Source of the DNA: a bacterium
GTDB taxonomy: Bacteria > Cyanobacteriota > Vampirovibrionia > Gastranaerophilales > Gastranaerophilaceae
DNA length: 15,203 bases
Reading direction: 5' to 3'
Assembly: GCA_017541565.1 (NCBI GenBank)
Contig: JAFXYU010000059.1
Span: 1 to 15,203 of the forward strand
The notes beneath the pieces were generated by a model. The model was given only the letters and a program-made list of their open reading frames with translations. It was not told the DNA's origin and made no database searches. Position 1 is the stretch's first letter, and each line of letters begins with the position of its first letter. Of this stretch, positions 12,801 to 15,203 are shown in pieces. A program made the translations under genes and the position numbers.

Positions 12801-15203
12801 ATGCGGAAATGTAGAAGACTTTGTCAGAAGTTTGATTGAATCAAAGATTTTTGACATTGAACGTATATCAAACTACAGAGATTCTGCTAACTTGAGCCTT
12901 TTAGAGGAAGCCATTATGCTCAGTTTGCAGGAAATGGCAAAAGAAAACGGTTTGGTTGTAATAAGAGACAACAAAGGAATATTCCAAAACAAACAACAAC
13001 AGTCTGCTTATCCTGCATTCCAGATAAACCTGAGGACTAAATCAGGAAAAGTTATAGAAATTCAGATAAGGTTTGAACCTATCCACGAATACGCAGAGCG
13101 TGAACACTTTGTCTATGATGTTATGACAGGAAAAGATATTATAGGTCGTAACTTAAAACTTGAGCCGCTGTTAAATCCGTTTATTGATGCACTCAAAAGC
13201 GGCATGACAAGGGAAGAGTACGACAATTACTATATAAACTACACGCGTGCGCAATATCACTACAGACTGTTAAAATCACTCGGCATTGAAACAAAAGAAC
13301 CGGAACTTCAGGATTTTGCACCTCCCGGCAAGAAGTTTGACGAACGTTTGAGGGCAGACAACCTGTTCTTGCTTCATGATTTGGTTGAAGATGTAAAAGA
13401 GAAAAAAATCTCACCCGAAAAAGCCGTAGAAAAGTATAATAAAGCAATCAGTAAAAAACGTGACCAATTTAATCCTGTTGCGGAAGAACTGACAAAAAGA
13501 GAACAAGCCGCAAAGAACGGAGAAATATTCGGGTTTAAAGACGTAAAATTTGATGACAATTACGGTGTCAGTTATAAAACCTCTACAAATCCGTTTGGTG
13601 GTACCGAAACTTACTTTAACGGCAAAAAATGTGCTACAAGCAAAAAAGAATTGCGACAACAATTGTTTGAACAGGGTGCTAATTTTAGTGATTTAGAAAC
13701 AGAGCGAACTTTCAATGAAATAATTTCTTTCTGTAAAACGAAAGAAGATTTTATTCGTGTTTCCATATTGCTTCAAGGTCATAACAAAAACTTATGGAAG
13801 ATTCGTCAAGATTTTAGAGAGTTCTTTAATGACATGAAAACAGATGAAGATGCGGCTATTTATAATATGCTTACAACAAACGGTTTTTTTGACCGAACTC
13901 TGGAGCATATGAAAGACGGAACAAGGGAACAAGGTGATGTTGATGTTGTTAAAAATTCTATAAAAGATAATCCGCTCTTAGCACGATTGTATGCGGAAGG
14001 TTTGCCGCTGGTTAATAATTTGCCTAACGAAGATTTTTACTTAACAAATCAGTCTTATGTATTGCCGAGAATAGATGAATATGTAAAAACTCCCGAACAG
14101 CTTGAAGCAATTCTTAAAATTATTAAAAATGACATAAAACAAAAACGTAACTACGTTCTGGACAGCAATATCATATCTGATTCTATGGGAAAAATCTTAG
14201 ATTCTCCTGAAAAAGTTGATAAATACGTAAAACTGTATGACAATTTATACGATATTGCAAGAGAACGCCGACAGAAATATGCTGCAATAGTAAAACAAAA
14301 TAGTATTGAAACATTCTATGAAATCATTACTTCCGAAAAATATAATTTGAACGACAAAGAAGTCAACAATCTGGTGTGGGCATTGGATTTCGGAATCAAT
14401 AATGAACATTTGGATATAATGCACCGCCGATTAGAACAAGTTAAAACGCTGTTGGACAACGGTATAGATTTCTATAGTGCATTTATAACTTCGGAATACC
14501 TTACAGATGTTTCTGATTCCAATATTGAAGCAGACATTTTGTCTTCAAAAAATGCTTTTGAATTATATACAAAACTTGTTAAGCCCGAATACAGACGAGG
14601 AAGACAATATAGTGCAAATTTTGACAAATTCATGGCAGCAATTGGTTCATATGGAGAAAACATAAATCCTGAAAAACTCGATATCGGATTAAATTTGCGT
14701 AGTCGAAAATCTTTAAGTTCCGGTATGGAACATCAAGTTGTTGAAGCCTTGTATCAATACAAAACCAGTTCGGAAAATATGCCTGATGAGGTATTGTCCA
14801 GATATAAATTCGCAAATGATATAGTTGAAGACAGTCGTTTTATAGGTCAAAAAGATGTCGACGATTTTATACAAAGAAATATCTTAGACAGAACAAACTG
14901 CAGTGACGAATCTGTACAGGCAAGATATGCAATGTTTGAATACATAAAATCTAACAAAGATTTATATAATAACGATAATTTCATGGCAGAGAGTTTAGAT
15001 GTTATAGAAAGAGTTAAATCAATGAAACAGTTTGAAGTTATTACGCAAATTGTTCAATATACAGAGATAAATGATAAAGTAAGATTGTTTAATGCAATAA
15101 ACGATAAACCGGAAGTGGCAGAAAAACAATTGGAAATTGCAAAAAATCTAAATCAGAATGCTAAATTTAAAGCCGAAAAAACTATTGATGTACTTGAAAA
15201 AAC
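6844..15203 (+). CDS. Giant multidomain protein (over 2786 aa) with EF-hand, CheD-like, zincin and RelA/SpoT-like cores; C-terminus off the window
   Basis: One uninterrupted frame runs from the ATG at 6844 to the window edge: 2786 complete codons and no stop. AGG at 6834-6836, seven bases upstream, supports the start. Domains read from the translation are: two EF-hand-like loops (42-76); a mainly helical region with hydrophobic Gly/Ala-rich patches (about 500-720); a CheD-like deamidase core (about 850-1030); an EGVN tandem linker (1033-1048); a helical then beta-rich region (about 1080-1519); a lethal-factor-like HExxH peptidase core (about 1520-1725); a RelA/SpoT-like nucleotidyltransferase core (about 1885-2105); and a long helical C-terminus. 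No signal peptide or cell-wall anchor is seen. The mix of a deamidase, a protease and a nucleotide pyrophosphokinase suggests a delivered multi-effector toxin. The target, the export route and any immunity partner are not visible. Domain calls rest on motif reading by eye. Confidence 0.9.
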   Translation, partial: MGFNDFILKLKNGKELDLSKLKGGININSVDKKLASIFRTLDINDDGVLEDAEVDLLKKYLLKGDYDGNKIIDNDESDKINRGTAVDIESVETNLQNGEYVSEEDFALYLLEIRMRKLEEMGFAEDEIFDFTELAKTLEEKGQEIIQKKDESGNTILWILSDFGTWNATVLYPNGTVKGMYIVYKKGENPTTDDGFSHENIGVAIGTIPEVVVTPENASSENTNFVAQAQYSPYAQLDIALSAGDMLYSKAENTLGQINDFKTREDFFTWIGEQLIAFDPADDHLSIEEIKSELEKMLSKDGIALQLKEEAESLAKTPSPDWLEVFKHRYEVITGKKFSFYNHNQLQGASQKLNTYRTYEYQENLYRQGAKEISSLKGRREDDKYSKEELKEYIEEGILPADSYSNTLLRKSPRDIAIHYLIKTMGSKEAAEELLAMNGLYNDYGNESVLAKNYADFMTRFASGFKAKKTDSLKGESIEDLESRYTEGLKNLYGYNDKETKVIELMEAAQNAGGTLELALDMVLMAVGGEVVMAANAGKFAESTNKICQLLTKVYGPHRSAQAMKFLTTLNNIGIDTSVHAASLMYSDDTLENKAENMLERVKTSSDYMFFGAYITGPLFEKMTNFFCEMGAAERGFLGATAQKSAVKGVTAKSVSASKFMSNITVGQEGDFIDKLGHVMYDTFMYTAHDAVVHGESLEEALKGQIKFQAGLGMFSNFMHMAISSKISQAVKINQMRSAMNSKRIQDIEIREEVNSNGQKRYYGVDTKADKIIFETENANQIASLLMVEVSRAYSYKYAKEAVLKEFEKKNGISWDEEKNFPTTGKIFTTTDLYKDKVKDVYKDKPYKNMTQRYDMVEFSEESGAARLKESAFPTKEHVIVVSNYHEPAGTVAGTTALNQTLYTEGLYECAALAIVDKTNNKQSLIHVFPGIGVDANRQIIEHIISQCDKENVEISVVPGIREGTAQTVQYIFDTLGELVPNKKINLYNYARMDEGYGVRLKDGKLTCCRTNGVELKDNALINHKKYTIGIMEGVNEGVNEGVNEGVNRETNNAPQKTEIKRMEPTREVSDEPDVVVNKSETFKFTVKELSDSEFSELKKDVEQKINKLPKEVREILNSYVKELTKTNIQIVDKIISSKNPYNQIELFSQSLYGLNNINQAKMFEFVLENFSDIVQTTIGYTPTRIITGTTTPEQLNFRISLMKMATENQVFGNNSHLTNIILGSNSIEQAMQTHQYTETYGVMPNKKVENQQRFGKEVSDRMMEDFAKAKKEFGLNVDNLSFGKYRKLTGQLDEQKTENFEFDGSYIVAESEGTNKERLTFYFDSKTGELLSFKDGNNIVYNLQDKTIIKTHEVKSYEDTENFGPSHKLLGAVDETTDFKGNWLGSVEFIKSKIDGAFEVYEYDISGKRYKTGLAEFDKNGGKHIERRTKSLDGTVTEQVYADDKQGNNYKYYKITDSNGQVLYESSAKFKVIDKNHFVSTEDGQSYDIVFTSNNVVVTKLDEAGNKTNEQVVYKIKDYTSSDYKRIEKIEQSILSDGAKRKIIGSGEKTLADFMLEAGAYEPFTIDRKLLPTFKQLSGTEWFSYKTVGTKTFVVQKGEKDNAHSSGGAIAVGKYHTNDTPIVEHESGHEKFNFMEYESDENFLKLYNEERTQCQKFLSKTELDQLDYFLEKRSNPLSESAAETNLITRTPNSSETFDSRSMFFQKYMPKTIAYVANMNRLALIFDSAQIDKIRPFMAKNPEVVNKIIKNNINKIPKDRIVEKIVTSGAKENKKVVDEKYEIPDMRGKIVVSTGLEPNVERRVRIGMLDEAKQIESELAKQIDTEIFDLDKSDVNAINKTKQKIQTLSKTNPEEAKNLQLLLNVLTSNKLCSEVTRDEIAVVVQHLRRQYALEEQSIADEIQRLAKGKLGEFSGRIKSDMSMFDKIANYAIKNSTEPFKNAIEDVRDADGNRFTLDIFDISPEKVDLRIETYGVNNTAKMNMKEACGNVEDFVRSLIESKIFDIERISNYRDSANLSLLEEAIMLSLQEMAKENGLVVIRDNKGIFQNKQQQSAYPAFQINLRTKSGKVIEIQIRFEPIHEYAEREHFVYDVMTGKDIIGRNLKLEPLLNPFIDALKSGMTREEYDNYYINYTRAQYHYRLLKSLGIETKEPELQDFAPPGKKFDERLRADNLFLLHDLVEDVKEKKISPEKAVEKYNKAISKKRDQFNPVAEELTKREQAAKNGEIFGFKDVKFDDNYGVSYKTSTNPFGGTETYFNGKKCATSKKELRQQLFEQGANFSDLETERTFNEIISFCKTKEDFIRVSILLQGHNKNLWKIRQDFREFFNDMKTDEDAAIYNMLTTNGFFDRTLEHMKDGTREQGDVDVVKNSIKDNPLLARLYAEGLPLVNNLPNEDFYLTNQSYVLPRIDEYVKTPEQLEAILKIIKNDIKQKRNYVLDSNIISDSMGKILDSPEKVDKYVKLYDNLYDIARERRQKYAAIVKQNSIETFYEIITSEKYNLNDKEVNNLVWALDFGINNEHLDIMHRRLEQVKTLLDNGIDFYSAFITSEYLTDVSDSNIEADILSSKNAFELYTKLVKPEYRRGRQYSANFDKFMAAIGSYGENINPEKLDIGLNLRSRKSLSSGMEHQVVEALYQYKTSSENMPDEVLSRYKFANDIVEDSRFIGQKDVDDFIQRNILDRTNCSDESVQARYAMFEYIKSNKDLYNNDNFMAESLDVIERVKSMKQFEVITQIVQYTEINDKVRLFNAINDKPEVAEKQLEIAKNLNQNAKFKAEKTIDVLEK
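6967..7071 (+). other. Two EF-hand-like calcium loops at the N-terminus of the giant protein
   Basis: Residues 42-53 read DINDDGVLEDAE, a textbook EF-hand loop with Asp/Asn at positions 1, 3 and 5, Gly at 6, a hydrophobic residue at 8 and Glu at 12. Residues 65-76 read DYDGNKIIDNDE, a second loop with ligands at 1, 3, 5, 9 and 12 but Lys in place of Gly at 6. The loops start 23 residues apart, closer than in a standard EF-hand pair, so this is a compact or dockerin-like variant. Calcium binding is likely. A role in folding or activation after export is a guess. Confidence 0.75.
8377..9060 (+). other. Hydrophobic Gly/Ala-rich helical region of the giant protein
   Basis: Residues 512-538 (from AGGTLELALDMVLMAVGG on) form a long apolar helix-like stretch. 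Further apolar segments follow at 608-619 (YMFFGAYITGPL), then Gly/Ala/Ser-rich sequence (GAAERGFLGATAQ, AVKGVTAKSVSASK) and FQAGLGMFSNFMHMA. Such stretches in giant toxins can insert into target membranes and carry the enzymatic parts across. Here the only evidence is composition, and some segments contain charged residues that weaken a transmembrane reading. Confidence 0.4.
9391..9930 (+). other. CheD-like glutamine deamidase core in the giant protein
   Basis: The segment around residues 904-931 reads TEGLYECAALAIVDK, then after a short loop SLIHVFPG. CheD proteins have a Thr six residues before the catalytic Cys and a His seventeen residues after it, with an Asp seven after the Cys. Here T904, C910, D917 and H927 reproduce all these spacings exactly, and the His is followed by hydrophobic residues and Pro as in CheD. 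CheD deamidates glutamines on chemoreceptors. The same papain-like Cys-His fold appears in bacterial toxins such as CNF1 and BLF1 that deamidate host proteins. No chemotaxis gene is nearby, so a toxin-type role is more plausible. The outer limits of the domain are estimates. Confidence 0.65.
9940..9987 (+). repeat. Four in-frame 12-base repeats encoding EGVN x4
   Basis: GAAGGGGTAAAT and close variants occur four times head to tail and encode EGVN at residues 1033-1048, directly after the CheD-like core and before a charged, Pro-containing linker. The copies differ only at synonymous third positions (GGG/GGA and AAT/AAC). Gain or loss of a copy by slippage would keep the frame, so this looks like a length-variable interdomain linker. 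Confidence 0.9.
10741..11400 (+). other. Beta-rich segment with D/N-G turns in the giant protein
   Basis: Residues about 1300-1519 alternate polar and aromatic or aliphatic residues with frequent Asp-Gly and Asn-Gly turns (FDSKTGELLSF, EYDISGKRYKTG, KSLDGTVTEQVY, TDSNGQVLYES). This resembles YD- or MORN-type strand repeats found in the shells of bacterial toxins. No exact repeat unit can be defined by eye. A similar short stretch (NTILWILSDFG...YPNGTVKGMY) occurs near residues 153-180. It may be a scaffold that precedes the peptidase core. Confidence 0.45.
11401..12018 (+). other. Lethal-factor-like zinc metallopeptidase core in the giant protein
   Basis: H1626-E-S-G-H1630 is an HExxH zinc motif preceded by a predicted strand and a G-K-Y-H-T segment. 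Downstream, residues 1678-1684 read LSESAAE, and E1680 lies 54 residues after the first His. In anthrax lethal factor the third ligand, in EFFAEAF, lies 49 residues after it. About 30 residues further on, FFQKYMPKTIAYV parallels the NAPKT-type end of the lethal-factor-like (ATLF) domain. The upstream part (about 1520-1620) has the Leu-Pro and Gly-rich layout of that family. This points to a gluzincin-type secreted-toxin protease. The zinc site appears intact; the substrate is unknown. Confidence 0.65.
12496..13155 (+). other. RelA/SpoT-like nucleotide pyrophosphokinase core in the giant protein
   Basis: The ordered motifs of the (p)ppGpp synthetase fold are all present: GRIKSDMSMFDKI (R1916, K1918, S1919), then D-A-D-G-N-R-F (D1948, G1951, R1953; family form DxxGxR), then SAYPAFQINL (Y2056, in the place of GYQSLH), then VIEIQIRFEPIHEYAE (E2072, Q2074, R2076, H2081, E2085; family form EVQIRT..MH..AE). 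The Asp and Glu that hold magnesium, the Tyr that stacks on the acceptor base and the basic residues that bind ATP are therefore kept. Family members make (p)ppGpp, or as toxins make (p)ppApp (Tas1) or pyrophosphorylate tRNA ends (toxSAS). Which of these applies here cannot be read from the sequence. Confidence 0.72.
13156..15203 (+). other. Helical C-terminal region of the giant protein
   Basis: From about residue 2105 to the window edge (2786) the chain is rich in Leu, Ile, Lys, Glu, Asn and Tyr and reads as successive amphipathic helices (for example KTPEQLEAILKIIKND, PEKVDKYVKLYDNL). It resembles alpha-solenoid scaffolds, but no regular unit length is obvious. A shorter beta-like segment lies at about 2220-2260. 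LLHDLVEDV at 2176-2184 recalls an HD-hydrolase motif. No further enzyme family is recognised. Confidence 0.4.

Noticed and set aside
6844..15203. A frameshift or several separate genes in the right half
   Set aside because: Codon-by-codon reading stays in one frame from 6844 to the edge without a stop, and the domain motifs all fall in that frame.
1..15203. tRNA, rRNA, CRISPR, insertion sequence or integration site
   Set aside because: No cloverleaf-like sequence, spaced direct-repeat array, transposase motif or flanking terminal repeat was found on either strand.

Overview
The window is AT-rich, densely coded bacterial DNA with Shine-Dalgarno and sigma70-like signals. Gene content is mixed: housekeeping and cell-envelope genes on the left, and one giant open reading frame filling the right 55 percent. 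Base composition, small secreted Lys-rich proteins, a split transketolase and a giant EF-hand protein would fit an uncultured gut bacterium such as the non-photosynthetic cyanobacterial relatives (Gastranaerophilales/Melainabacteria). That placement is a guess from overall character; no marker in the window proves it.

Left part (1-3222). A minus-strand exported metallophosphoesterase-like protein with eroded metal motifs runs off the left edge. It diverges from a small acidic Gly-rich protein (552-812). A PHP-domain phosphoesterase (897-1751) overlaps tail to tail by 20 bases with a GT39-type membrane glycosyltransferase (1732-3222, minus).

Middle part (3238-6731). tyrS (minus) lies 15 bases upstream of the GT39 gene. 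Behind a strong hairpin terminator sits a small exported Lys/Ala/Glu-rich protein (4567-4896, minus). It diverges from a plus-strand group: a WecG/TagA-type (GT26) glycosyltransferase, the N-terminal half of a split transketolase, and a four-cysteine small protein. Two plus-strand genes (897 and 4967) appear leaderless, each with a TATAAT ending exactly seven bases before the A of the ATG.

Right part (6844-15203). A single uninterrupted frame encodes at least 2786 residues and is still open at the right edge. Reading its translation, I recognise in order: two EF-hand-like loops (residues 42-76); a long helical region with hydrophobic Gly/Ala-rich segments; a CheD-like deamidase core (T904/C910/H927 with exact CheD spacing); a four-copy EGVN tandem linker; a beta-rich segment; a lethal-factor-like zinc peptidase core (HESGH at 1626-1630, putative third ligand E1680); a RelA/SpoT-like nucleotide pyrophosphokinase core (RIKS 1916, DxxGxR 1948, Y2056, EIQIR 2072); then a long helical C-terminal part. 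Three unrelated enzyme-like cores in one chain suggest a multi-effector toxin or host-interaction protein, comparable in logic to MARTX or other giant toxins. I know of no described protein with this combination, and it is the main discovery candidate here. No secretion system, immunity gene or signal peptide for it is visible.

No RNA genes, CRISPR arrays, insertion sequences or integration sites were seen, and no stretch over 300 bases lacks a gene.
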